From Streptomyces sp. NBC_01723 (GTDB lineage: Bacteria > Actinomycetota > Actinomycetes > Streptomycetales > Streptomycetaceae): DNA of 64,000 bases. The position numbers and the translations under genes are program-made. The notes beneath the pieces are model-generated. The model was not told the DNA's origin, did not search any database, and worked only from the letters and a program-made list of their open reading frames with translations. Positions within the stretch are counted from its first letter, which is position 1. Every line of letters starts with the position of its first letter. Shown here piece by piece: positions 17,773 through 26,128 of the stretch. The stretch spans positions 1 to 64,000 of the forward strand of contig NZ_CP109171.1 of assembly GCF_036246005.1 (NCBI RefSeq), read 5' to 3'.

Positions 17773-19751
17773 GGTGTCCTCTCCAGCAGGCCGGCGGGGG
17801 GTGCGGGCAGGGGGGTGGCGGGCCGGGCGGGGGCGAGGCGCAGTACGTGGCGGGCGATGGCGTCGGAGTCGCCGAGGATGACGGAGTCGACGCCGGGGCG
17901 GATACCGGCCGCGGTCACCCAGTGCACGGACTCGGTGGGGACGCCGTAGGCGAAGCGCCGCGGGTGGGCGCGGCCTTGGGCGTCCACGGTGTGGTAGGGG
18001 CGGGTGGTGACGGCCAGGCCGCCCGATTCCCAGGCGCCGCCGGTGCTGTTGATCCGGTAGGGCGTCGCCTGGCCGGTGGTCAGCAGGCTGTGCAGCAGGG
18101 GGTCGGCGGTGTTGCGCAGGTCGGGTTCGGGCAGGCGGGCCTCGATGAGGACGCCGGCGCGGACGGGGGCGGCGCTCACCTGGCCGGCGCCGGCCACGAA
18201 CGCGGCTCGGGCTCCGTGTGCGCCGGTGCTCAGGGACACGTGGGTGCCCGGTCCCAGGAGCCGGACGGTTCCGGCTTCGATCAGTGCGGTCAGTTCCTCG
18301 ATGCGTGAGACGGGCGGGCCGATGGAGAGGAACGCGTTGAGGGGGGTGTACCAGCCGGCCAGTTCGTCCCGGTACGAGGCGCCGTCCAGGCCTGCGTGGT
18401 CGACGGCGAGGCGTATTTCGTTGCGCAGGTCGCGCAGGACGTCGAGGGCTGCTTTGAGCGGTCCGTCGACGTTGCCGGCGCGTGCCTGGCGTATGTCCTG
18501 GTCCAGGTGGGTGAGGAGCCAGTGCTGGAACTGGTCCCGGCCGGCGAAGTGCCGTCCCCGGGCGGGGTGCTGGATGCGGTCCCAGTCCCAGCGCTGGGCG
18601 GGGGTGATGCCGTGGGTGTCCAGGACGTGTTCGCGCTCGTGTGCGGTGGCGGCCGTGAGGTAGGCGGCGGCGAAGTGGGGGGCCTGGCGGGTGCGGTGGC
18701 GGGTGCGCAGCAGTGTCTCGTAGTAGACGCTCTCGACTTCCGCGGAGATCAGCGGCCACAGGTGGGTGGTGAAGCGGACCGGTTCTCCTTCGCGCCGGCG
18801 GCGGTGCAGCCGGTCGATGGCGGCGGCGGTGAGCAGGCGTGGTTCGTGGCGGCCGCTGGGGCCTTTCTGGTTCTCGCCGCGTGCGTGGTGGGGGACGCCG
18901 CGCCGGGAGCCGGCGTACAGGCGTGGCTCGCGGCCGGAGGGGAGGTAGACGGTGCGGCCCCGGCGGCGGACGAAGCGGCCGCCGCGGCCGAGGGTGAGCA
19001 GGGCGATCTGGTCGAAGAAGTTGAGGCCGAGTCCGCGCATCAGCACGGTCTGTCCGGGTGGGATGGTGTCGAGGTCCAGGTCGGCGGGGTTGGCGGGCGG
19101 GACGTATGTCAGGCCGTGTTCCGCGGCGGTGCGGGTCCAGGCCGATTCCTGGGCGCCGGGGCGGCGGGGCAGGTGGCCCTGGGCGAGGACCACGGCGTCC
19201 AGGCCGCGCAGGCGGGTGCCGTCGGCGAGGGTGAGGATCTGGGGGCCGCCGGGTTCGTCGCTCTGGTCGCGCAGCGCGACGGCGCGGGTGCGGTGCTCGA
19301 CGATGCGGCAGTGGGCCGGCGCCCGCCGGCTGATGCGCCGGTAGGCGTCCTGCAGGTAGCTGCCGTAGAAGGCGCGGGTGGGGTAGGCGTCGGGCCCCAG
19401 GGCGTGTGCCTCGGCGCGGGTGGCGTCGTCGAAGGGGCCGCCGGGCGTGGCGGTCCGGGCCAGGGAGCGGGCCCAGGTGTACAGGTCGGGGCCGGGTTCC
19501 ACCGGTCCTTTCATGGTGACCGTGGGGTCGGTGAACACGGTGACCTGGGAGGCGACGGTGTTCATCAGCAGCAGCCGTGACTGGTCGGTGCGCCAGACCT
19601 GTCCGGCGCCGGGCGGTGCGGGGTCCACGAGGTGGACGGTGACCCGGCGGGGTGAGGGGGCGGCGCGTTCGTTGGCGCAGATCCGTTCCAGTACGGACAG
19701 GCCGCGGGGGCCGGCTCCCACGAGGGCGATCCGCAGGTGCTGCGTGTTCAT
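17769..19751 (-). CDS. FAD/NADPH monooxygenase, CreE-like (aspartate N-oxidation)
   Basis: A 660-residue flavoprotein with an N-terminal dinucleotide motif (VGAGPRGLSVLERI, residues ~10-24) and FAD/NAD(P)-binding blocks (VVLAQGHLPRRPG, LMRGLGLNFFDQ). Size and layout fit CreE, the three-step N-monooxygenase that turns L-aspartate into nitrosuccinate for nitrite supply in diazo and N-N bond pathways (cremeomycin, fosfazinomycin). The following lyase gene overlaps its stop and would release the nitrite. The ATG at 19751 has AAGGA upstream and shares a base with the stop of a 44-codon ORF. Other FAD/NAD(P)-binding oxidoreductases of this fold are possible. Confidence 0.75.
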   Translation of the reverse strand: MNTQHLRIALVGAGPRGLSVLERICANERAAPSPRRVTVHLVDPAPPGAGQVWRTDQSRLLLMNTVASQVTVFTDPTVTMKGPVEPGPDLYTWARSLARTATPGGPFDDATRAEAHALGPDAYPTRAFYGSYLQDAYRRISRRAPAHCRIVEHRTRAVALRDQSDEPGGPQILTLADGTRLRGLDAVVLAQGHLPRRPGAQESAWTRTAAEHGLTYVPPANPADLDLDTIPPGQTVLMRGLGLNFFDQIALLTLGRGGRFVRRRGRTVYLPSGREPRLYAGSRRGVPHHARGENQKGPSGRHEPRLLTAAAIDRLHRRRREGEPVRFTTHLWPLISAEVESVYYETLLRTRHRTRQAPHFAAAYLTAATAHEREHVLDTHGITPAQRWDWDRIQHPARGRHFAGRDQFQHWLLTHLDQDIRQARAGNVDGPLKAALDVLRDLRNEIRLAVDHAGLDGASYRDELAGWYTPLNAFLSIGPPVSRIEELTALIEAGTVRLLGPGTHVSLSTGAHGARAAFVAGAGQVSAAPVRAGVLIEARLPEPDLRNTADPLLHSLLTTGQATPYRINSTGGAWESGGLAVTTRPYHTVDAQGRAHPRRFAYGVPTESVHWVTAAGIRPGVDSVILGDSDAIARHVLRLAPARPATPLPAPPAGLLERTP

Positions 19752-19885
19752 CACGCGTCCTTGGATCCGGGCACGGACGCGTCCTCGGATCCGGGCACGG
19801 GGGTGGGGGCGGGGGCGGGTGTCCGGCCGGCGGCGGGGTGGCCGGGGGCGTGGGCCGGGGTGCGGCGCCGACGGGGGGTGGTCAT
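19751..19885 (-). CDS. 44-codon coupled ORF, Pro/Ala-rich, possible linker peptide
   Basis: Its ATG overlaps the condensation-gene stop (ATGA, 19882-19885) and its TGA overlaps the monooxygenase ATG (TGATG, 19749-19753), so ribosomes could pass through all three. The product is basic, then Pro/Ala-rich, ending in two copies of an eight-residue repeat (PGSEDASV, PGSKDA). It resembles no known family. It may encode a real small protein, or merely be a spacer that maintains coupling. Confidence 0.35.
   Translation of the reverse strand: MTTPRRRRTPAHAPGHPAAGRTPAPAPTPVPGSEDASVPGSKDA
19754..19801. repeat. 24-bp direct repeat, two copies
   Basis: GCGTCCTTGGATCCGGGCAC at 19754 recurs, with one change, 24 bases later, followed by matching flanks. 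It encodes the repeat at the end of the 44-codon ORF. Confidence 0.6.
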
Positions 19886-21825
19886 GGCCGGGGCTCTCCT
19901 CGGGTCGGTTCACTGGAAGCGGGCCCGGCGGGTGCCTGGGCCATCCGCACCCGCGGCTGGCCGGCCAGGGCGGCGAGCGCGGCGGCCACGCCGCCCGTGC
20001 CGCCCCCCAGTCGGGGCAGTTCGCGCAGCAGCCGGGCGCACTGGCCGACCAGACGCGACGCGTCGGCGTCGGCGATCCGGGAGCGGTCGTGTACGGCGGT
20101 CAGGACGAGGCCGTCGTCGGTGCCGCGGCGGGCGGACAGGGTGACCGGGAACAGGGTCCGGGCGCCGGCCGGGCGGGGTGGGGTGACGCTGATGCCCTGG
20201 GCGGCGAGGGCGGAGCGCAGGTCGTCGCGGCCGGGCCGCAGGGTCTCGACGGCGATGGCGCTCTGCGCGAGTTCCTCGTTTGCGCGGCACCCGCTCCACC
20301 GGTGGACCTGGCCGAGCGAGACCCACTCGTAGGAGGCGATGTCCAGGGCCGCGTCGCGCAGTTGGGCCAGCAGCCGGGTGACGGGCGCGGCGGGGTCGAC
20401 CCGCACGGTCACGGGCAGCGTGTTCGTGAGCAGGCCGGGCAGCCGTTCGACGGAGTCGAGGGCGATGCCGCGGCCGGGCACGGTGACGCCGAAGCCCACC
20501 GTGGCGGGCCCGGTGGCGTCCGCCGCCCGGTACAGCAGCAGGGCCCACGCCGCCTGCAGCGCGCCGGCCTCGGTGGCCGCGCAGGACGCCGCCCAGGCGC
20601 GCAGCCGGCCGGCCTGGGCGGCGCCGAGGCGGGCCTCGCTGCGGCCGGTCCCGTTCCGGCCGGTGGCCGGTCCCGGCACGCCGGGCAGGACCAGGGCGGT
20701 GCCCGGGGTGATGGCGCGGGACCAGAAGTCACGGGCGGGGGCGGTGTCCTGGCGGGCGAGCCAGCGTGCGTAGTCGCGGATGTCGGGGCGCCGTTCGCCG
20801 CCGGGCAGGCGGCCGCCGGCGAGGTAGGCGCGGTAGAACTCCTGCAGCAGGACCGCCACGCTCCAGCCGTCCAGCATGACGTGGTGGAAGGTGAGCAGCA
20901 CCCGCACGCCCGGGTGGTGGCCGGCGCCGGCGGGGGCCCTGTCGTCGAGGAGGTTCAGGCGCAGCAGGGCCGGGCGGCGCAGGTCGAAGCCGCGTGTGCG
21001 GTCGCGTGTGCTCAGGTGCTGGAAGCCGACGGAGCCGGCCGGATGCCGGACGACTTCGATGCCGGCGTGTGCGTGCAGGAGCAGGCGTGGTCCGTTCTCC
21101 CAGTCGAAGGCGGCGCGCAGGACGGTCTCCCGGTCGGCCACCGACTGCCAGGCGGCGGTGAACCGTTCGGTGTCCAGGGGGCCGCGCCAGCGCCAGTGCA
21201 GTTGCTCCACGTGCCGGCCGGGGTCGGGGTGGGCGAGGGCGTCCAGGAGGAGGGTGTGCTGGTGGGGGGTGAGCGGCAGGGTGGCCGGTGGAGGGTGAGG
21301 GGTGGGGGCGGGGTGGTCCGGGGAATGGCTTGAGGGGTGGCCTGGGGGGTGGCCTGGGGGGTGGTGGCGGGACTCCCCCGGGCGTGTGGGGGCGGTGGCC
21401 GGTAGCGGCTGCGGCTCACGGGGCGGCACCGGGTCCGGCTCGGGCGCACGCGGCGGCACCGGCTCGCGCCCGGGCCCCGGATCAGGATCGGGCCCCGGAT
21501 CGGGATCGGGCCCCGGATCGGGATCGGGCTCACGCGCGCGCTCGGGCTCCGGTGAGGTCAGGTGCGCCAGGGCGGGCCGGTCGGTGCTGCCGTCCGCGCG
21601 CAGGGGGATGTGCGGCACCCGGTACAAGCGGGCGGGGACCAGGTGGGCGGGGAGCCGCGCCGCCAGGGCGGCACGCAGGTCGGCCGGCGCCGTGCCCGTC
21701 ACCACGTGGGCGACGATCCGCGGGCCGTCCGGGCCGTGTCCGGCCAGGCCGACGGCCGCGTCCCGCACCCCGGGCAGGGAGACGAGCGCGGCGTGCACCT
21801 GGCCGAGTGCGACCCGGTCGCTCAT
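19882..21825 (-). CDS. NRPS-like protein: A-domain tail fused to a condensation domain
   Basis: A 647-residue protein in three parts. Residues 1-90 look like the C-terminal subdomain of an adenylation domain, but the A10 motif NGKxDR reads DGSTDR (78-83), so the catalytic lysine is lost. Residues 91-185 are a low-complexity Pro/Asp/Gly/His linker. Residues 186-647 are a condensation domain with HHVMLDG (314-320) intact. No carrier or complete adenylation domain is present, so it would act in trans on carrier-bound or free partners, perhaps forming an amide or ester. It heads the operon feeding the nitrite pair and KS/CLF. The ATG at 21825 is the first plausible start. Confidence 0.8.
   Translation of the reverse strand: MSDRVALGQVHAALVSLPGVRDAAVGLAGHGPDGPRIVAHVVTGTAPADLRAALAARLPAHLVPARLYRVPHIPLRADGSTDRPALAHLTSPEPERAREPDPDPGPDPDPGPDPDPGPGREPVPPRAPEPDPVPPREPQPLPATAPTRPGESRHHPPGHPPGHPSSHSPDHPAPTPHPPPATLPLTPHQHTLLLDALAHPDPGRHVEQLHWRWRGPLDTERFTAAWQSVADRETVLRAAFDWENGPRLLLHAHAGIEVVRHPAGSVGFQHLSTRDRTRGFDLRRPALLRLNLLDDRAPAGAGHHPGVRVLLTFHHVMLDGWSVAVLLQEFYRAYLAGGRLPGGERRPDIRDYARWLARQDTAPARDFWSRAITPGTALVLPGVPGPATGRNGTGRSEARLGAAQAGRLRAWAASCAATEAGALQAAWALLLYRAADATGPATVGFGVTVPGRGIALDSVERLPGLLTNTLPVTVRVDPAAPVTRLLAQLRDAALDIASYEWVSLGQVHRWSGCRANEELAQSAIAVETLRPGRDDLRSALAAQGISVTPPRPAGARTLFPVTLSARRGTDDGLVLTAVHDRSRIADADASRLVGQCARLLRELPRLGGGTGGVAAALAALAGQPRVRMAQAPAGPASSEPTRGEPRP
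21479..21532. repeat. 18-bp tandem repeat, three copies
   Basis: Units GGATCAGGATCGGGCCCC, GGATCGGGATCGGGCCCC and a third with its last bases changed run without gaps. On the minus strand they encode the Asp-Pro/Gly-Pro repeats of the linker. Such arrays change length easily by slippage. Confidence 0.85.
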
Positions 21826-22135
21826 GTCGGTCTCCCGGTGGTCGGCGGCGGGACGGGACGACGGGCCCGGCCCGCTGTCGCCGCCGGTGCCGCCCCAGGG
21901 ACTGACGCGCCGCTGACGGCTGCCGCCGCGCCTTGCTTCGCCACTGTCATGACAGGGCGGTCGGGTGGACTGCGGCTGTGGCGCGGCTCGCGGGCCGCTG
22001 GTGCGGGCGGGGGCGGGAGGGGCCGGGCGGCGGCGTAGGGGAGCGCGGCCGGTGGGGGACGAGCGCGGCGCAGGGGCTCTGCGACCGGTCCTCGACCCGT
22101 GGTCCAGCGCGGCGGCCGAGGATGCCGCCAGACGG

Positions 22136-22153
22136 GGAGGTGAGAGCACCTCC
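22136..22153. promoter_or_regulatory. perfect inverted repeat before the alpha/beta hydrolase
   Basis: Arms GGAGGTG and CACCTCC around AGAG lie 23 bases before the hydrolase ATG, in the 350-base divergent promoter region (21826-22175). It could be an operator or a leader hairpin. The rest of that gap holds no supported gene. Confidence 0.4.
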
Positions 22154-22175
22154 GTTTCGGCGTGAGGAGTACGTG

Positions 22176-22952
22176 ATGCGCAAGGTCGTTTCCCGGGACG
22201 GCACGACGATCGCCTACGAGAAGGCCGGCGACGGACCACCGATCGTGCTCCTCAACGGCTCCTTCCGCGACCACACCATCTTCGACGCGCTCGTTCCCGA
22301 ACTGGCGCCGCACTGCACCACCTACGTCTACGACCGCCGCGGCCGCGGCAAGAGCGGCGACAGCCCCCACTACGACGTGGCCCGCGAGATCGAGGACCTC
22401 CAGGCCGTGATCCAGGAGGCGGGCGGCTCGGCGGTGGTGTTCGCCGGTTCCTCGGGCGCGAACCTGGCCGTCGAGGCGGCGCTCGCCGGGACGGCGATCT
22501 CCAGGCTCGCGCTGCACGAGCCCTTCTACCGGGTCGACGGCTTCCCGAAGCCGCCGTGGAACGTCGCCAAGACGCTGCGTGTCCTCATGGAGGAGGACCG
22601 GCGCCAGGAGGCGGTCGAGTACTACCTGGGCAGCTTCCTGGGGCTGACCCCGGACACCGTCGCCCAGTGGCGCAAGGGACCGATCTGGGCGGTCAACGAG
22701 GCGAACGCCCACACCCTCGCCTACGACGTGGCGATCTGCGGCGACTGCACCGTCCCGGCCGGACGGCTCGCCGGGTACACCACGCAGACCCTCGTCCTCA
22801 ACAGCTCCGGCACCAGCGAGTGGCTGCGTGCGGCGGCACGGGCCACCGCGGCCGCCCTGCCCGCCGGCCGGTCGCTGGAACTGCCCGGCTCCTGGCACCG
22901 GATCGACATGGACGTCCTGGGCCGGACCCTCGCCGAGTTCGCCACGGCCTGA
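22176..22952 (+). CDS. alpha/beta hydrolase
   Basis: A 258-residue alpha/beta-hydrolase-fold protein with an oxyanion-type start (PPIVLLNGSFRDH), YDRRGRGKSGDS, a nucleophile elbow AGSSGA around residue 91 and a C-terminal His in GSWHRID. The first Gly of the usual GxSxG is Ala. It could be a hydrolase or thioesterase acting on a cluster product, a detoxifying esterase, or a resistance enzyme. The ATG at 22176 follows GAGGAGT. It is divergent from the condensation gene and 53 bases before cysC, so its allegiance is unclear. Confidence 0.7.
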   Translation: MRKVVSRDGTTIAYEKAGDGPPIVLLNGSFRDHTIFDALVPELAPHCTTYVYDRRGRGKSGDSPHYDVAREIEDLQAVIQEAGGSAVVFAGSSGANLAVEAALAGTAISRLALHEPFYRVDGFPKPPWNVAKTLRVLMEEDRRQEAVEYYLGSFLGLTPDTVAQWRKGPIWAVNEANAHTLAYDVAICGDCTVPAGRLAGYTTQTLVLNSSGTSEWLRAAARATAAALPAGRSLELPGSWHRIDMDVLGRTLAEFATA

Positions 22953-23005
22953 GCACCGCCTCTGCTCGCTCCCCCACGCCATCCCCCGTCCAGGAGGGCC
23001 CCACC

Positions 23006-23596
23006 GTGACCACAGCGCACACCCCGGCCACCAGGACCGGCCCCGCCGGGGCAGCCGCCGGTGCGGGCGGCGCCACCGTGTGGCTGACCGGGCTGCCCAG
23101 CGCGGGCAAGTCCACCCTCGCCCGTGCCCTCGCCCGACGGCTGCACGTCACCGGCCGCCGCGTCGAGGTCCTCGACGGCGACGAGATCCGCGGACTGCTC
23201 TGCGCGGGCCTCGGCTTCGGCCGCGCGGACCGGCACACCAACGTGCAGCGCATCGGCTTCGTCGCCGAACTCCTCGCCCGCAACGGCGTCACGGCACTGG
23301 TCCCGGTGATCGCCCCGTACGCGGAGAGCCGCGACGCGGTCCGCGAGCGCCACGAGGCGAACGGCACGCCGTATGTGGAAGTGCACGTGGCCACCCCCGT
23401 CGAGGTGTGCTCGGTGCGCGACGTCAAGGGCCTGTACGCCAAGCAGGCGGCGGGTGAGCTGACGGGGCTGACCGGCGTCGACGACCCGTACGAGGTTCCA
23501 GGGACGCCGGAGCTGCGGATCCGGACACAGGGCAGGACGGTGGCCGACACCGCCGCCGAACTGCACACCTTTCTGACCGAGAGGGGCCTGGCATGA
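23006..23596 (+). CDS. cysC: adenylylsulfate kinase
   Basis: A 196-residue APS kinase. The Walker A loop GLPSAGKST follows the usual TVWLTGLP strand, and DGDEIR, the RIGFVAELLARNG helix and the VKGLYAKQAAGE lid are all in place. It phosphorylates adenylylsulfate to PAPS, the donor for sulfotransferases or for reduction. The GTG at 23006 follows CAGGAGGG. Its stop overlaps the cysD start (ATGA). An about 20-residue Ala/Gly/Thr-rich extension precedes the fold. Confidence 0.93.
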   Translation: MTTAHTPATRTGPAGAAAGAGGATVWLTGLPSAGKSTLARALARRLHVTGRRVEVLDGDEIRGLLCAGLGFGRADRHTNVQRIGFVAELLARNGVTALVPVIAPYAESRDAVRERHEANGTPYVEVHVATPVEVCSVRDVKGLYAKQAAGELTGLTGVDDPYEVPGTPELRIRTQGRTVADTAAELHTFLTERGLA

Positions 23597-24531
23597 CGGT
23601 AGCGCCGCAACTGCGCGAGGCGGTGCCCGAGGACGTTGAGGCACTCCCCCACCTCGATGCTCTCGAGTCGGAGGCGGTGCACATCTTCCGTGAGGTGGCG
23701 GGTGAGTTCGAGCGGCCGGTGATCCTGTTCTCCGGCGGCAAGGACTCCATCCTCATGCTGCACCTCGCGCTGAAGGCGTTCGCGCCCGCGGCGGTGCCGT
23801 TCTCGCTGCTGCACGTGGACACCGGGCACAACTTCCCCGAGGTCCTCGACTACCGCGACCGCACCGTCGAACGGCACGGGCTGCGGCTGCACGTCGCCTC
23901 CGTGCAGGACTACATCGACCGCGGCGTCCTGCGCGAGCGTGCGGACGGCACCCGCAACCCGCTGCAGACGCTGCCGCTGACCGAGAAGATCCAGGCCGAA
24001 CAGTTCGACGCCGTCTTCGGCGGCGGACGCCGCGACGAGGAGAAGGCCCGCGCCAAGGAGCGGGTGTTCTCGCTGCGCGACGAGTTCTCCCAGTGGGACC
24101 CGCGCCGCCAGCGCCCCGAACTGTGGAACCTCTACAACGGCCGCCACGCCCCCGGCGAACACGTCCGCGTCTTCCCCCTGTCCAACTGGACCGAGCTGGA
24201 CGTGTGGCAGTACATCGCCCGCGAGAACATCGAACTGCCCGCCATCTACTACGCCCACGAACGCGAGGTGTTCGCCCGCGCCGGGATGTGGCTGACCGCG
24301 GGTGAGTGGGGCGGCCCCAGGGCCGGCGAAGCCGTGGAGAAGCGGCTGGTGCGCTACCGCACCGTCGGTGACATGTCCTGCACCGGCGCCGTCGACTCCG
24401 ACGCCGACAGCATCGAGAAGGTCATCGCCGAGATCGCCGTCACCCGGCTCACCGAACGCGGCGCCACCCGCGCCGACGACAAGATGTCCGAGGCCGCGAT
24501 GGAAGACCGCAAGCGCGAGGGGTACTTCTAG
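23593..24531 (+). CDS. cysD: sulfate adenylyltransferase small subunit
   Basis: A 312-residue CysD of normal length. The PP-loop motif is in LFSGGKDSILMLHL, with HVDTGHNFPEV, FGGGRRDEEKARAKER and the C-terminal KREGYF typical of the family. With CysN it forms ATP sulfurylase, making adenylylsulfate from sulfate and ATP. It sits between cysC and cysN, overlapping the first and two bases from the second, so the three form one operon. Confidence 0.96.
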   Translation: MTVAPQLREAVPEDVEALPHLDALESEAVHIFREVAGEFERPVILFSGGKDSILMLHLALKAFAPAAVPFSLLHVDTGHNFPEVLDYRDRTVERHGLRLHVASVQDYIDRGVLRERADGTRNPLQTLPLTEKIQAEQFDAVFGGGRRDEEKARAKERVFSLRDEFSQWDPRRQRPELWNLYNGRHAPGEHVRVFPLSNWTELDVWQYIARENIELPAIYYAHEREVFARAGMWLTAGEWGGPRAGEAVEKRLVRYRTVGDMSCTGAVDSDADSIEKVIAEIAVTRLTERGATRADDKMSEAAMEDRKREGYF

Positions 24532-24533
24532 AC

Positions 24534-25889
24534 ATGACCCGCACCACCGAACCCACCGGAGCCCTGTCCATCTGGCAGCTGTCCGAGACGACGCTGCTGC
24601 GGTTCGCCACCGCCGGCTCCGTCGACGACGGCAAGTCCACCCTCGTCGGACGCCTCCTGCACGACTCCAAGTCGGTCCTCACCGACCAGCTGGAGGCCGT
24701 GGAGCGGGCCTCCGCGAGCCGCGGCCAAAACGCCCCCGACCTCGCCCTGCTCACCGACGGCCTGCGCGCCGAACGCGAACAGGGCATCACCATCGACGTC
24801 GCCTACCGCTACTTCGCCACCCCCAGGCGCCGCTTCATCCTCGCCGACACCCCCGGACACGTGCAGTACACGCGGAACATGGTCACCGGCGCCTCCACCG
24901 CCGAGCTGACGGTGATCCTGGTCGACGCCCGCAACGGGGTCGTGGAACAGACCCGCCGGCATGCGGCCATCGCCGCGCTGCTGCGGGTGCCGCACGTCGT
25001 CCTCGCCGTGAACAAGATGGACCTGGTCGACTACCGCGAGCCCGTGTTCGCCGCGATCGCCGAGGAGTTCACCGCCTACGCCACCGAGCTGGGCGTCCCC
25101 GAGGTCACCGCGATCCCCATCTCCGCACTGGCCGGGGACAACGTCGTCGAGCCCTCCGCGGTCATGGACTGGTACGGCGGACCCACCGTGCTGGAGCACC
25201 TGGAGACCGTGCCGGTCAGCCACGACCTCGCAAACTGCCACGCCCGGCTGCCCGTCCAGTACGTGATCCGCCCGCAGAGCGCCGAACATCCCGACTACCG
25301 GGGGTACGCCGGTCAGATCGCCGCGGGCACCTTCCGCGTCGGCGACGAGATCACCGTCCTGCCCTCCGGACGCACCTCGAAGGTGTCCGGGATCGACCTG
25401 CTCGGGGTGCCGGTCCAGGAGGCCTGGACGCCGCAGTCGGTGACGCTGCTGCTCGAGGACGACATCGACGTCTCCCGCGGCGACCTGATCGTGCCCCGCA
25501 AGGACGCCCCCGCCACCAGCCAGGACGTCGAGGCCACCGTCTGCCACGTCGCCGACGCCCCCCTCACCGTCGGCCACCGGGTCCTGCTCAAACACGGCAC
25601 CCGCACCGTCAAGGCAATCGTCAAGGACATCCCGGCCCGCCTCACCCTCGACGACCTGTCCCTGCACCCGCACCCCGGACAGCTCGCCGCCAACGACATC
25701 GGCCGGGTCACCATCCGCACCGCCGAACCCCTGCCCGCCGACTCCTACGCCGACTCCCGCCGCACCGGCTCCTTCATCCTCATCGACCCCAGCGACGGCA
25801 CCACCCTCACCGCCGGCATGGCCGGTGAGTCCTTCGCCACGCCGGAGCCGGTCAAAGACGAGGCGGACGAAGACGGGTGGGACTTCTGA
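24534..25889 (+). CDS. cysN: sulfate adenylyltransferase large subunit (GTPase)
   Basis: A 451-residue translation-factor-like GTPase with G1 GSVDDGKST, G3 DTPGH, G4 NKMD and the RAEREQGITIDVAYRYF switch. It couples GTP hydrolysis to sulfate adenylation by CysD. C-terminal beta-barrel domains are complete and the length is normal for an unfused CysN. Together with cysC this gives a PAPS supply. No PAPS reductase or sulfite reductase gene follows, unlike the usual assimilatory operon. Confidence 0.96.
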   Translation: MTRTTEPTGALSIWQLSETTLLRFATAGSVDDGKSTLVGRLLHDSKSVLTDQLEAVERASASRGQNAPDLALLTDGLRAEREQGITIDVAYRYFATPRRRFILADTPGHVQYTRNMVTGASTAELTVILVDARNGVVEQTRRHAAIAALLRVPHVVLAVNKMDLVDYREPVFAAIAEEFTAYATELGVPEVTAIPISALAGDNVVEPSAVMDWYGGPTVLEHLETVPVSHDLANCHARLPVQYVIRPQSAEHPDYRGYAGQIAAGTFRVGDEITVLPSGRTSKVSGIDLLGVPVQEAWTPQSVTLLLEDDIDVSRGDLIVPRKDAPATSQDVEATVCHVADAPLTVGHRVLLKHGTRTVKAIVKDIPARLTLDDLSLHPHPGQLAANDIGRVTIRTAEPLPADSYADSRRTGSFILIDPSDGTTLTAGMAGESFATPEPVKDEADEDGWDF

Positions 25890-25891
25890 GC

Positions 25892-25996
25892 ATGAACTCC
25901 CCTGACTTCTACTCCACGTTCGCAAAGGAGGGCGGCCGCGTCGGCAGCGGTGCCCTCGGCAGCGGGCAGGGCGGAGTGGCGCGATGTGCGCGCTGA
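25892..25996 (+). CDS. 34-codon ORF after cysN, doubtful
   Basis: An ATG two bases after the cysN stop opens 34 codons (MNSPDFYSTFAKEGG...). Translational coupling is possible but no ribosome site or family is seen. The 240-base gap to the next gene otherwise holds only the importer promoter region and a 27-codon ORF with two Cys codons at 25984. Confidence 0.2.
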   Translation: MNSPDFYSTFAKEGGRVGSGALGSGQGGVARCAR

Positions 25997-26128
25997 CGTA
26001 CGCGCACTGCCCGCGCGCCCACACCCCCCACCCGCACAGCCGAAGACAAGCCGACCTCCCGGCCACGACCTGACACCTCGGACGACCCGACAGGCGTGAG
26101 AGCCGGACCAACGAGAGGAACACCTCCC

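Noticed and set aside
25984..26067. A 27-codon ORF with two Cys codons before the sulfonate importer, as a possible cysteine attenuator
   Set aside because: No hairpin pair or ribosome site was found to support attenuation, and two Cys codons in 27 are weak evidence.
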